From positions 31,998 to 95,997 of the forward strand of contig NZ_BCZE01000034.1 in the NCBI RefSeq assembly GCF_001598555.1: a stretch of DNA of 64,000 nt, written 5' to 3'. Below the pieces are notes generated by a model, which had not been told where the DNA came from, searched no databases, and saw only the letters and a list, made by a program, of their open reading frames with translations. Made by a program: the position numbers and the translations under genes. Position 1 is the stretch's first letter; each line of letters starts with the position of its first letter. Origin of the DNA: Novosphingobium rosa NBRC 15208 (GTDB lineage Bacteria; Pseudomonadota; Alphaproteobacteria; Sphingomonadales; Sphingomonadaceae). Below are positions 47,768 to 56,400 of the stretch, one piece after another.

Positions 47768-48390
47768 CCATCCTTCGTTTCATCTCGGCTTTCGCGAGGC
47801 CCTGGCTCAAGCCTCTCCAGACCCGCCTCGATCTGCGCCTTTGCTCTTGCCATAAGAGGCGGAGAGCCCTCACTCAGAACATTGAGCAGTAATTGCTTCT
47901 CCTTGAGGTAATAGCGTGCAAAACTGGTCCCTTGTTCCGTGATCGTCGCGGTATTGGAGATGATGTCGGCAAGCTTGATGGTCTTGGCCTGCGCAGAAGC
48001 CTGGGCAATATGGTCACGATCAAGAGTCTTGCGGTGAGCCCGATTGCCATCCTCCGGTTTGCTGACGTCTGTCACCCAGGCCACCAACTCCGCCACCTCA
48101 AAGCCGAAAAGTTGGCCGATCTCCTCAATGGTGGCTGCGGTGTCTTCGACAGCATCATGGAGCAGGGCCGCTGCAATCATTGCCGGCGTGCCACCCGCGC
48201 TTGCCACCAACCGCGCGACCTCCAGGCAATGGAGGATATAGGGTTCACCGGTGTATTTGCGCTTCTGCCCTTCATGCATCCGCGATGCATAGGATGCCGC
48301 TCTCAGAATAAGATCCAGAGAGTAGGTCTCGGAATGGCTTTTCGCGTCGATCACGTGTCTCGCTCTGCTCAATCCATAGGACTGTGGCAA
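47764..48390 (-). CDS. HD-domain metal-dependent hydrolase (small RelA/SpoT-hydrolase-like)
   Basis: The 208-residue protein has YTGEPYILHCLEVARLV, ALLHDAVEDT and IKLADIISN, the His, His-Asp and Asp of an HD site in the order seen in the hydrolase domain of SpoT and MESH1-like proteins. It may hydrolyse (p)ppGpp or another nucleotide; there is no synthetase or ACT domain. A GTG at 48354 is a possible later start, since the first dozen residues lack homology. It is next to but convergent with the STAND gene, so a role in stress or defence is only suggested by position. Confidence 0.8.
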   Translation of the reverse strand: MPQSYGLSRARHVIDAKSHSETYSLDLILRAASYASRMHEGQKRKYTGEPYILHCLEVARLVASAGGTPAMIAAALLHDAVEDTAATIEEIGQLFGFEVAELVAWVTDVSKPEDGNRAHRKTLDRDHIAQASAQAKTIKLADIISNTATITEQGTSFARYYLKEKQLLLNVLSEGSPPLMARAKAQIEAGLERLEPGPRESRDETKDG

Positions 48391-48445
48391 GTCTGCTTGG
48401 GATCAGAGCCTGTCCAATTTTTTGGGGCGGATCGGTCTGTGGCCC

Positions 48446-48470
48446 TCGCGCGGCGCTGCGCGCCGCGCGA
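48446..48470. repeat. Perfect hairpin, 11-bp stem
   Basis: TCGCGCGGCGC pairs with GCGCCGCGCGA across a three-base loop. It lies between the HD and HU genes and has no T-tract. It is one of two adjacent hairpins that share no obvious gene. Confidence 0.6.
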
Positions 48471-48480
48471 CCGCGCTCTA

Positions 48481-48510
48481 GGTGAAGGCGCCGTGAGCGG
48501 CGCCTTCACC
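48481..48510. repeat. Perfect hairpin, 12-bp stem
   Basis: GGTGAAGGCGCC and GGCGCCTTCACC form a perfect 12-bp stem around GTGAGC, ten bases after the previous hairpin. Possible terminator pair or part of a repetitive element. Confidence 0.6.
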
Positions 48511-48602
48511 CGGGGCCGCGATGCTCGCGTCCCCGCCTTGCGGTGACGATCGCTGGGCCGCAGGGTTCGAGGTAAGGGTAAAGGCGATAGGGAGAGAATG
48601 GG

Positions 48603-48631
48603 GCGGGGGCAGCGTGTGGATCTGCCCCCGC
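48603..48631 (-). terminator. Hairpin terminator downstream of the HU gene
   Basis: GCGGGGGCAG and CTGCCCCCGC form a perfect 10-bp stem around nine bases, starting six bases beyond the HU stop on the minus strand. The T-tract is poor, so it may act only as a weak terminator or mRNA-stabilising end. Confidence 0.5.
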
Positions 48632-48636
48632 AAGGA

Positions 48637-48912
48637 TCAGCCGTTGAGCTTGTCCTTCACCGCCTTGGCGACCGTGAAGGTCAGCTTCTTGGCAGCGGCG
48701 ATCTGGATGGTCTCGCCCGTCGAGGGATTGCGGCCTTCGCGCGCCGGCGTGTCCTTGACCTTGAACTTGCCGAAGCCGTTGAGCGAGACTTCTTCGCCCT
48801 TGGCTGCGGCATCGCCGATCTCGGCAAAAATAGCATCGACGAGCTTGCGGGCATCGGTCTTGGTCAGGCCATGGTCGGAAGCCAGGCGCTCGGCCAGATC
48901 ACTGTTGTTCAT
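48637..48912 (-). CDS. HU-family DNA-binding protein
   Basis: The 91-residue basic protein is a full HU: MNNSDLAERLASDHGLTKTD, the VSLNGFGKFKV beta-sheet and GRNPSTGETIQIAA, whose GRNP arm tip intercalates DNA. HU bends and compacts DNA and can help replication and partition. It has its own short intergenic region and lies beside mucR. A plasmid-borne or element-borne copy is plausible given the downstream ParB, but the window cannot show whether it is the housekeeping one. Confidence 0.95.
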   Translation of the reverse strand: MNNSDLAERLASDHGLTKTDARKLVDAIFAEIGDAAAKGEEVSLNGFGKFKVKDTPAREGRNPSTGETIQIAAAKKLTFTVAKAVKDKLNG

Positions 48913-49021
48913 TGCAGGTTACTCCAGACATTGTTTGGCACGGACTATCCATGCCGCGCTTATGGGGATGATCTATAGGGTTGGGTGCCGCCCGTCCAAG
49001 CCGTTTTGCTTCTGGCCCGAG

Positions 49022-49056
49022 CGAATAAGACAAAGGCTGGCTCACAGGAGCCAGCC
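49022..49056 (-). terminator. Rho-independent terminator of mucR
   Basis: On the minus strand GGCTGGCT and AGCCAGCC form an eight-bp stem with a six-base loop, followed by TTTGTCTTATT. It is about 24 bases beyond the mucR stop. Confidence 0.7.
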
Positions 49057-49079
49057 TCGCCTTGATGACGTGACGCTGA

Positions 49080-49973
49080 TCAGGCGGCGTTCGGGCTCAC
49101 CACCTCAGTGATGGGAGGCTTCTCTTGCACTGCTTTGTCGTCAGCAGCCTTGGCGGCAGCCGGAGCCTTGGCCTTCGCGACCTTCGGGGTGGTTGCAGCC
49201 TTCGCAGTCTTCTCGATGGCAGGCTTGTCACCGGCCGGCTTGGCCTTGGGGGCCGGCTTGGCGGCTTTGGGAGCCACAGGGGCCTTGTCTTCGCTCACCT
49301 TTGCTGTCGGTGCGGCCGGGGTGGCTTTAGCCTGGGTAGGGGCCTTCGCCTTGGCCGGGGCCTTTGGCTTTGCAGGCGCTTTGGGCTTGGCGGCCGGCTT
49401 TGCCTTGGCACCGGGCGCTGGAGCGGCCGTGGTCTCGGCGACCGGCGTGGTGGTCGCAGCTTCCTTCGCAGGCTTGGCCTTGGCAGCCGCAGCAGGCTTT
49501 TTCACGGCGGTCGCAGCTTTGGCCGGCTTCTTGGCCGGTGTTGCGGCAGCCACCGGACTCACCTCTTCGGTCGCCTTGGGCTTGCGGCCAAGCCCGAGCG
49601 TCTGGGCGACATTGCGGCGATGTTCGGAATAGGCAGGAGCAACCATCGGATAGTCCGAACGCAGGCCGTAGCGCGCGCGATAGGCGTCCGGCGTCAGGCC
49701 ATGCAAGCTCAGGTGACGCTTGAGCGTCTTGTAGGCCTTGCCATCGATCAGGCTGATGATGTGATCCGGCGATGCCGTGCTCTTCTTGACCGAGACGGCA
49801 GGCGTATAGGTCTGCTCCTCAACGGGTGCAGGCGTCGCCGGTGCGGCCAGAGCCTCGCGCGTGCTGGCGATCAGGCCGGCGAGCTGGTCACTGGGCACGG
49901 TGTTGTTGGCCAGATAGGCGCTGAGCAGCTGGACCGTGAGATCCGTGACGTCGCGGTTGGTATCTTCGGACAT
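49080..49973 (-). CDS. mucR: MucR/Ros-family regulator with histone-H1-like tail
   Basis: The 297-residue protein has the MucR domain at about residues 65-135: DHIISLIDGKAYKTLKRHL, then HGLTPDAYRARYGLRSDYPM and the C-terminal HRRNVAQTLGLGRK. The two Cys of the Ros zinc finger are replaced (Ser and Asp), as in those rhizobial homologues that fold without zinc. Beyond residue 140 the protein is a Lys, Ala and Pro-rich tail (KPKAPAKPKAPAKAKAPTQA and similar), like histone H1, roughly doubling the family length of about 140-150 residues. It should bind AT-rich DNA; the tail may condense DNA or bind it non-specifically. Its own terminator follows. Confidence 0.88.
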   Translation of the reverse strand: MSEDTNRDVTDLTVQLLSAYLANNTVPSDQLAGLIASTREALAAPATPAPVEEQTYTPAVSVKKSTASPDHIISLIDGKAYKTLKRHLSLHGLTPDAYRARYGLRSDYPMVAPAYSEHRRNVAQTLGLGRKPKATEEVSPVAAATPAKKPAKAATAVKKPAAAAKAKPAKEAATTTPVAETTAAPAPGAKAKPAAKPKAPAKPKAPAKAKAPTQAKATPAAPTAKVSEDKAPVAPKAAKPAPKAKPAGDKPAIEKTAKAATTPKVAKAKAPAAAKAADDKAVQEKPPITEVVSPNAA

Positions 49974-50392
49974 TGTTCTGTTCCTTGGTTTCGACCCATC
50001 TGCGAGCTATAACTGCACGATGATTTGGTTCTTGTGAACTGAAATCGTGCCTCTGTAGGATCGAATTGGTAAATTCAGGCTGAACGACTGCTTCGCGCCA
50101 TCTGCGCATAGGGACTTTTTATAGACAATAGCCTTGCACAAGCTCGTGAAATGTCGTCTCTCTGCATGGCTCCCTGTGAGTGCCGGTTCGTCTGCCACCG
50201 ATCCTCCCGCACGACGGGCCGGTTTTCTCCGCAAATTCTCTGTTTCCTTTGCACCGGCCTTGAGCGGGATAGTCTTCAAGGTACCTTACTGGGTTTCTGA
50301 GGTGTGAACATGAAGAGGAGAAGGGAGGCGAAGAGCGATCCAATTCGCTCGAGGTGCTTTCATGCTCTTTGCTCTTTTTATAAATCTGTTCG
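49974..50392. other. Divergent region before the Toprim gene
   Basis: No gene is supported in these 419 bases. A run of T followed by ATAGACAAT (50116-50130) and the AT-rich end near 50380 suggest promoters on both sides. A MucR-type binding region here would be expected but no consensus could be assigned. Confidence 0.4.
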
Positions 50393-51355
50393 ATGACCAC
50401 TGCCATGCGGGCGCCTGATCTGGCGCTTGTCGCAGCCAGGCTGGTCCACAAGCTCGGTGGCACCTGGCGCGGTGATAACGGCATGTGTCTGTGTCCTGCC
50501 CATGCCGACCGGAACCCAAGTCTTTCCGTCCGGCTCGGTGATCGCGCTCTGCTCTTCACTTGCTTTGCCGGTTGCGACCGACGCGACATCATCCGCGCCA
50601 TTGTGCAGTTTGACAGGCGGGCCATGGCATCGCTCGAGGCGCCTGCGCCTATCGCAAGACAGTCGGCGAGCGTGGACGCCTGGCTGCGGCAGCGTGCCCG
50701 CGAGCTCTGGGAAAAAAGCCGGCCTATCGCCGGCACGCAGGCAGCGGCCTATCTCGCCAGGCGCTCGCTGGTCTCCCTGCCGTCGGTGTTGCGCTTCTGC
50801 GGGGCCACGCCTTTAGGGCAGGGAAAGGATCTTCGCTATCGGCCGGCCATGATTGCCGCCGTGCAGGATGGGTCTGGCCTGCTCGGCGTTCAGCGGACCT
50901 TTCTTGAATGGGGCCAGCCGCGCCGCGCCCGCGATCTGGGCAATTCGCGTCGGATGCTTGGGCGCCCTTATGGCGGTGCGGTGATGTTGGCCGAAGCTGG
51001 CCCGGTGCTGGGGCTCGCGGAAGGGACAGAAACGGCCATGTCCGCGATGGCAATCCTGGGCTTGCCGGTCTGGGCCACGCTTGGAGCCAGGCGTCTTTGC
51101 GCGATCGCTCTGCCATCCATCGTCGAGCGCATTGTCCTGCTGCCTGATCACGATGCCGCCGGTCAGGTTGGCGCGGCCAAGGCTGTGGATGCCTACGCGA
51201 GGTTGGGGCTGCGGGTGGATGTGCTTTGGCCGCCTGCGGGCTTCAAGGACTGGAACGATGTCCTGCGCAAGGGAGAGAAGGGGGGAGGGATGGGCGGCGC
51301 CAGGTGGACCGAATGGTTGGCCCGCTGCCGCCAGGAGATACAATCCTATGTCTGA
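50393..51355 (+). CDS. Toprim-domain, primase-like protein
   Basis: The 320-residue protein begins with a CHC2-like zinc region (CPAHADRNPSLSVRLGDRAL, then CFAGCDRRDIIRAI) followed by a linker and a Toprim fold: LGLAEGTETAMSAMAI (Glu) and VLLPDHDAAGQVGAAKAVDA (Asp-x-Asp). This matches the primase/Toprim_3 proteins of sphingomonad plasmids. It may prime replication or bind ssDNA. No strong RBS precedes the ATG; the Met at 50405 is an alternative start. It overlaps the ParB gene by eight bases, so the two are coupled. Confidence 0.88.
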   Translation: MTTAMRAPDLALVAARLVHKLGGTWRGDNGMCLCPAHADRNPSLSVRLGDRALLFTCFAGCDRRDIIRAIVQFDRRAMASLEAPAPIARQSASVDAWLRQRARELWEKSRPIAGTQAAAYLARRSLVSLPSVLRFCGATPLGQGKDLRYRPAMIAAVQDGSGLLGVQRTFLEWGQPRRARDLGNSRRMLGRPYGGAVMLAEAGPVLGLAEGTETAMSAMAILGLPVWATLGARRLCAIALPSIVERIVLLPDHDAAGQVGAAKAVDAYARLGLRVDVLWPPAGFKDWNDVLRKGEKGGGMGGARWTEWLARCRQEIQSYV

Positions 51356-53372
51356 TCTTCCCATTCTTGTTGCCGCTTCGGCTCTTGAAAAGTCGCCCGC
51401 CAATGTTCGCAAGACGAGCGATCCGCAGGCCGATGCGCGGCTCGAGGCCAATATCGCCGATCGCGGCATCATCCAGAACCTCGTGGGCGTGCCGGTCGCG
51501 CGCAAGAAGGGCCAGTATCGCATTACGGCGGGCGGGCGCCGGCTCGATGCCGTTCATCGTCTGATCGCCGCGGGCACTTTGCCGGATGATTACGTTGTCC
51601 CCGTGCTGGTCCTCAAGAACGCGAAGGATGCCGTCGAGATCAGCCTCTCGGAAAACTTCTTCCGTCTCGATATGAACCCGGCGCAGGCCTGCCGTGCCTT
51701 TCGCGATGTGATCGAGATCGAAGGCAAGAAGCCGGCCGATGTCGCCAAACGCTTCGGGGTTACCGAGCGCTTTGTGCTTGGGCGGTTGCGGCTTGCAAGT
51801 CTGGCAGAGCCGATCTTCGATGCGCTCGAAGCCGGAAAAATCACGCTCGATGTTGCCAAGGCCTATGCATCCACCTCGGACACGGCCCGGCAGGTCGCGG
51901 TCTATGACATCATGACGCGCGGCTATTTCCAGGACAATGTCAATGAGATCAGGCGTCAGCTCGCGGCCCACAGCTATCGGGGCAATGATCCCCAGGCCCT
52001 GTTGGTGGGGCGCGAGGCCTATCTGGCAGCCGGCGGCCGCATTGACGAGGACCTCTTCTCTGACGAAGGCACGCAGCGCTGGCTCGACACGCAGATCGTC
52101 GATGAACTCGCCACCGCCCGTATGGCCGAAGCGGCCGAAGCCCTGCGCCAGCGCGATGGTTTTGGCGAGGTTCGGCCCATTGTCGCTGCCCGGGTGCCCT
52201 ATCATGCCACGCTGGGCTTCGAGCGTTTGCGCGGGGAAGTCCCTGAGCTCACCGAGGAGCAGGCAGCGCGTAAGGAAGAGCTCGAAGCCGAGATTGAGCG
52301 TTGGAATGACGCTGTGGACTCGGGCAATTTCGAGGCGCTGGGCGATGATGAAGAGCGCATCGAGGCCCTTGAGAAGGAGCTGAGTGATCTGACGGACCGC
52401 TGTGAGATCCTGGCAGACGATCAGAAAGGGCAGGCGCTGGCCTATCTTGTCATCGGTGAGGACGGCGTTCCCTGTGTCCACGAGACCTTCTACGCCGTGC
52501 CGGTCGAGACCGCCGAGGATGGCGACGCTGTTGATGAGAATGGCGATGGCGATGAGGGCGATGGGCAGGCGGACGATTTCGTCGAGCCGGATGACAGTGA
52601 CGAGCGCCCGGCACTGAATCAGCGCTTGATCGAGAGGCTTGCGATGATGAAAACCGAACTGCTCGCGCTTCATGTGGCAAGCGATCCGGCCTTCGCGCTG
52701 GATCTGGCCACCTTCATCCTCGCCGACACCTCCAGTCATCAGTTTCCGAGGGCTCCGAGCGAACTGCGTGGCCCCACGCCTGCCCGCCTGATCCACGGCT
52801 TTGAAAGTGGGACACCGGCAGCCGACCAATGGGACAGGCTGGCGGAAGGGTTGGACCGTAGCTGGCAAGAGCACAGGCAACTGATCGAGCGCTACGATGC
52901 TTTCCTTGCTCTGCCCGATGCGGCGCGCAGCACCTGGCTGGGCTGGGCCATTGCCCGTACGCTCCAGGCCGTGCCGCATGGTCGTCAGGAAGCCTCCTTC
53001 CTCGATCATCTGGGCGTGCAGCTGGACATCGATGTTGCGGCCTGGTGGCGTCCGACCGCGCTCACTTATTTCGACAAGATCTCGAAGGCAGCGCTGCTCG
53101 ATCTCTTCGAGGAGATCGGCGGCGCGGATCTGAAATCCCGTTATGCCGGGTCGAAAAAGCACGATCTGGCGGCTGCCGCCGAGCGCCTCTTTGCCGGCGA
53201 TGTGCTGGTCGAGGCCGAGGTGAAGGACAAGGCCCTCATCTGGCTCCCCGAGCCGATGCGTTTCGATCACAGCGCGCCTGCCGGAAGCGAGGGTGCCGCT
53301 CTCGCGGACGAGCCGCTCGAAGAGGTGAGCGCCGAGGACGGCGAGACCGCGCCCCTCTCTGCCGCCGCCTGA
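51348..53372 (+). CDS. ParB/RepB/Spo0J family protein, large
   Basis: Starting at 51348 the product is 674 residues, more than twice a standard ParB. The N-terminus has the CTPase/ParB box ITAGGRRLDAVHRL and SENFFRLDMNPAQACRAFRD, followed by the HTH KPADVAKRFGVTERFVLGRL. After about residue 295 there is a coiled coil (EEQAARKEELEAEIERWNDA) and at about 387-425 an acidic low-complexity linker rich in Asp and Gly. The C-terminal part has no fold I can name. It overlaps the Toprim gene and is followed by a strong terminator. Likely DNA-binding partition or plasmid-maintenance protein; no ParA is seen in the window. Confidence 0.9.
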   Translation: MSDLPILVAASALEKSPANVRKTSDPQADARLEANIADRGIIQNLVGVPVARKKGQYRITAGGRRLDAVHRLIAAGTLPDDYVVPVLVLKNAKDAVEISLSENFFRLDMNPAQACRAFRDVIEIEGKKPADVAKRFGVTERFVLGRLRLASLAEPIFDALEAGKITLDVAKAYASTSDTARQVAVYDIMTRGYFQDNVNEIRRQLAAHSYRGNDPQALLVGREAYLAAGGRIDEDLFSDEGTQRWLDTQIVDELATARMAEAAEALRQRDGFGEVRPIVAARVPYHATLGFERLRGEVPELTEEQAARKEELEAEIERWNDAVDSGNFEALGDDEERIEALEKELSDLTDRCEILADDQKGQALAYLVIGEDGVPCVHETFYAVPVETAEDGDAVDENGDGDEGDGQADDFVEPDDSDERPALNQRLIERLAMMKTELLALHVASDPAFALDLATFILADTSSHQFPRAPSELRGPTPARLIHGFESGTPAADQWDRLAEGLDRSWQEHRQLIERYDAFLALPDAARSTWLGWAIARTLQAVPHGRQEASFLDHLGVQLDIDVAAWWRPTALTYFDKISKAALLDLFEEIGGADLKSRYAGSKKHDLAAAAERLFAGDVLVEAEVKDKALIWLPEPMRFDHSAPAGSEGAALADEPLEEVSAEDGETAPLSAAA

Positions 53373-53388
53373 GCTCTGAGGATCCTGA

Positions 53389-53424
53389 CAGGCGGGCGCC
53401 TATGCGGCGCCCGCCTGCTTTTTG
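53389..53424 (+). terminator. Strong terminator between parB and the Strawberry-notch gene
   Basis: CAGGCGGGCGCC and GGCGCCCGCCTG form a perfect 12-bp stem around TATGC, followed by CTTTTT. It ends 14 bases before the next ATG, so it also forms part of the leader of that gene. Confidence 0.85.
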
Positions 53425-53437
53425 TACGAGGTTTTCC

Positions 53438-56400
53438 ATGACGGTTGCTCAACTGGCCTTGCGTCCCGATGAGGGGCACGCAAGGCGGCTCCATGATGTC
53501 GCCTGCTTCCTGCGCACCCGCCTCAACGCTGGCGCGCTCAGCCGCCAGGCGCTCAAGCGCGCGATGAAAGAGACCTTTGGCGCGGATGACAGCTCCGGCC
53601 TCTGGTCGATGCGCGACGCTTACAATGCCCTCGAGGCTGCGCAGGCGATGGTGCTGTCCGCGCAAGATTGTCCGCTCCTCAAGGGTGACACGCCGGAGAA
53701 GGTCCTGCCCCGGCTGCTCGATCTCGAAGGCGCTTTGCCGACCCAGACCTACCGCAGTGAGGGCCAGGTCGAGATGCAGCAATTCAGCACGCCGCTTGTG
53801 CTGTCATGGCTTGTCGGGCTCGCGGCAGCCTGCCGGCCTGGCGACGTTGTGCTCGAACCCTCGGCAGGAACCGGCATGCTGGCGGCCCATGCCAGGCGGG
53901 CCGGTGCGCGCCTATTGCTCAATGAGCGCGATCCCGCACGGGCGGATCTGTGCGCGCAAATCTTCGGCCAGGGCGTCACGCTCTACGATGCGGAACATGT
54001 CGATGATCTGCTCGCCGCCAATGAAGAGCCGGACATCGTTTTGATCAACCCGCCTTTCGGTCGCAGCGAGGGGCGCGGGAAAGATCGCCATGCCGGCGCG
54101 CGTCATCTCGCCGCTGCCTTGCGCCGTCTGGCGCCGGGCGGTCGCTGCGTCGCCATCATGCCTTCCAGCTTTTCGGCTGACGGGACCGGTGCTGCCGGTT
54201 ACGCTGCCGTCGCTGACACCTGCCAACCGCGCGTCGCAATCACCATTCTCTCCAGCCCCTATGCCAAGCACGGGACCTCGATCGATGTCCGCCTGGTCAT
54301 CTTCGACAAAGGCTGGAGCGGGCGCACACAAAACCAGATCGCCCCCGATATCAGGGCTGCCCTGCCTCTCGTTCTGGCGCTGCCGCAGCGGTTGGGACCG
54401 GAGGGTACGCCGCCGCCATCAGTGCCGGCTGTTCGCCCACTTCCACGCCTGCGCGCAGGAGGCGTCATAGCGAAGGTCCCGACGCGTAAGCCGGCGGCAC
54501 CTTTGCGGATCGCGGCATCCGGCCAGGAGCCCGATTTGGTGACCTATCGGGTGAGGGAAGAACCGCTCCCTCCCGGCGAGCAGGTTGGAATCTATTCGGC
54601 GTGGCGGCTCGCCCGGATCGAGATCGAGGGTGCGCGGCGCCATCCTGACGATCTGGTCGAGTCCCTGGCCATGGCCTCGGTCGTGCCGCCGGCACCGACC
54701 TACCAGCCATTGTTGCAGCGGCGGGCCATTGACGCCCTGTCCGAAGCGCAACTTGAGACGATCATCCATGCAGGCGAGGCATTCAGCCGCGATCTGACCG
54801 GCCTGTTTACGCCCAATCTTGCCGGTGATCGCCTGCTTGAGGATTTTCAGGGCAAACCTTACCGCACGGGCTATTTCATTGCTGACGGCACCGGCGTCGG
54901 CAAAGGGCGCGAGGCCTCGGCGATCATCCTCGATCAGTGGAACCGTGGGCGGCGCAGGGCGATCTGGATTTCCATGGCCGATCTCATTGAGGACGCCCGG
55001 CGGGACTGGGTGGCCCTTGGTGGGCTCGCCATCGATGTCCAGCCCATCGCCAACTTCCCTCTGGGCAGCCCGATCACCATGGACAGCGGCATCGTCTTTT
55101 TGACCTATGCCGGTCTGCGCACGGCCCGCCACGACAGCGCGTCGCGTCTCCGGCAATTGCTCGATTGGGCGGGCGGAGATTTCGAGGGCCTGCTGGTCTT
55201 CGACGAAAGCCATGCGATGGCCCATGCAGCAGGCACGGAGAACGACTATGGCAAGGCTCAGGGCTCTGAGCAGGGGCTGGCCGGTGTCCGCTTGCAGAAT
55301 GCGCTGCCGCGTGCCCGCGTGCTTTATATGTCGGCGACCGGGGCCGCCAAGCCCGAGAGCCTGTCCTATGCGCTTCGCCTCGGGCTCTGGGGCCCGGGCA
55401 CGGCCTTTGGCACCCGCGACATGTTCATGGCGGCGATGGAAGAGGGCGGTATTGCGGCGCTCGAGGTCATCTGCCGCGATTTGAAGGCGCTGGGCCTCTA
55501 TACCGCCCGGGCGCTGAGCTATGCCGATGTCGAATACGACCCGCTCGAACACGAACTGACCCCCGAGCAGATCGCGACCTATGATGCCTATGCCGATGCC
55601 TGGGCGATCATTCATCGCGGCTTGCAGGATGTGCTTGCCAAGACCGGTATCGTCGATCGCATATCCGGCAGGTCCCAGAATGCCAGAGCCAAGGGATCTG
55701 CCCTGAGCGCTTTTGAATCGGCCAAGCTGCGGTTCTTCTCCGCCGTGCTGGTGGGCATGAAAGTGCCCGCGCTGATCGAGGCGATCGAAATGGAACTGGC
55801 AGCCGGCCATGCGGTGCTGGTTCAGCTTGCGACCACGGGCGAGGCCATTCTTGACCGGCGGCTTGCCGCGCTTTCAGCAGAAGAGCGGGCACAGCTTGAT
55901 GTCGAACTCTCGCCGATCGAGACGATGACCGACTACCTCAACAACGCTTTCCCGGTACGGCAGATGCGGGTCTTTCGCGGCGACGATGGTGCCCTCCGCG
56001 CCGAGCCCATGAGCGATGGCGATGGCAATCCGGTGCTGAGCCGGGAGGCATTGGCGGCCCGCGATGAAATGATCGAAAGCCTCTGTTCGCTCCCGGTCAT
56101 CCCGACCGCTCTTGATGCCCTGCTCGCCCATTTCGGGCCCGACAAGCTTGCAGAAATCACCGGCCGCTCGCGCCGCATTGTGCGCGATGCGTCCGGCAGG
56201 CAGAAGCTGGAGCGACGCAGCGCGCGTGCAAACGTCTATGAAACGCAGGCCTTTATGGATGGGAGGAAACCCGTCGGGGCCTTTTCGCTGGCGGGCACGA
56301 CGGGCCGCTCCATGCATGCGGAAAAGAACAGCCTGAGCGCCCATATGAGGCGCATCCATTTTCTGCTCGAATTGGGTTTCCGCATCTTTGCCGCGGTGCA

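Noticed and set aside
49125..50012. A 295-codon plus-strand Gly/Arg-rich frame opposite mucR
   Set aside because: It is the complement of the Ala/Lys/Pro-rich tail; the minus-strand MucR domain is clearly the coding sense.
51243..53270. A 675-codon minus-strand frame opposite ParB
   Set aside because: Antisense shadow of ParB with a conserved box and HTH on the plus strand.
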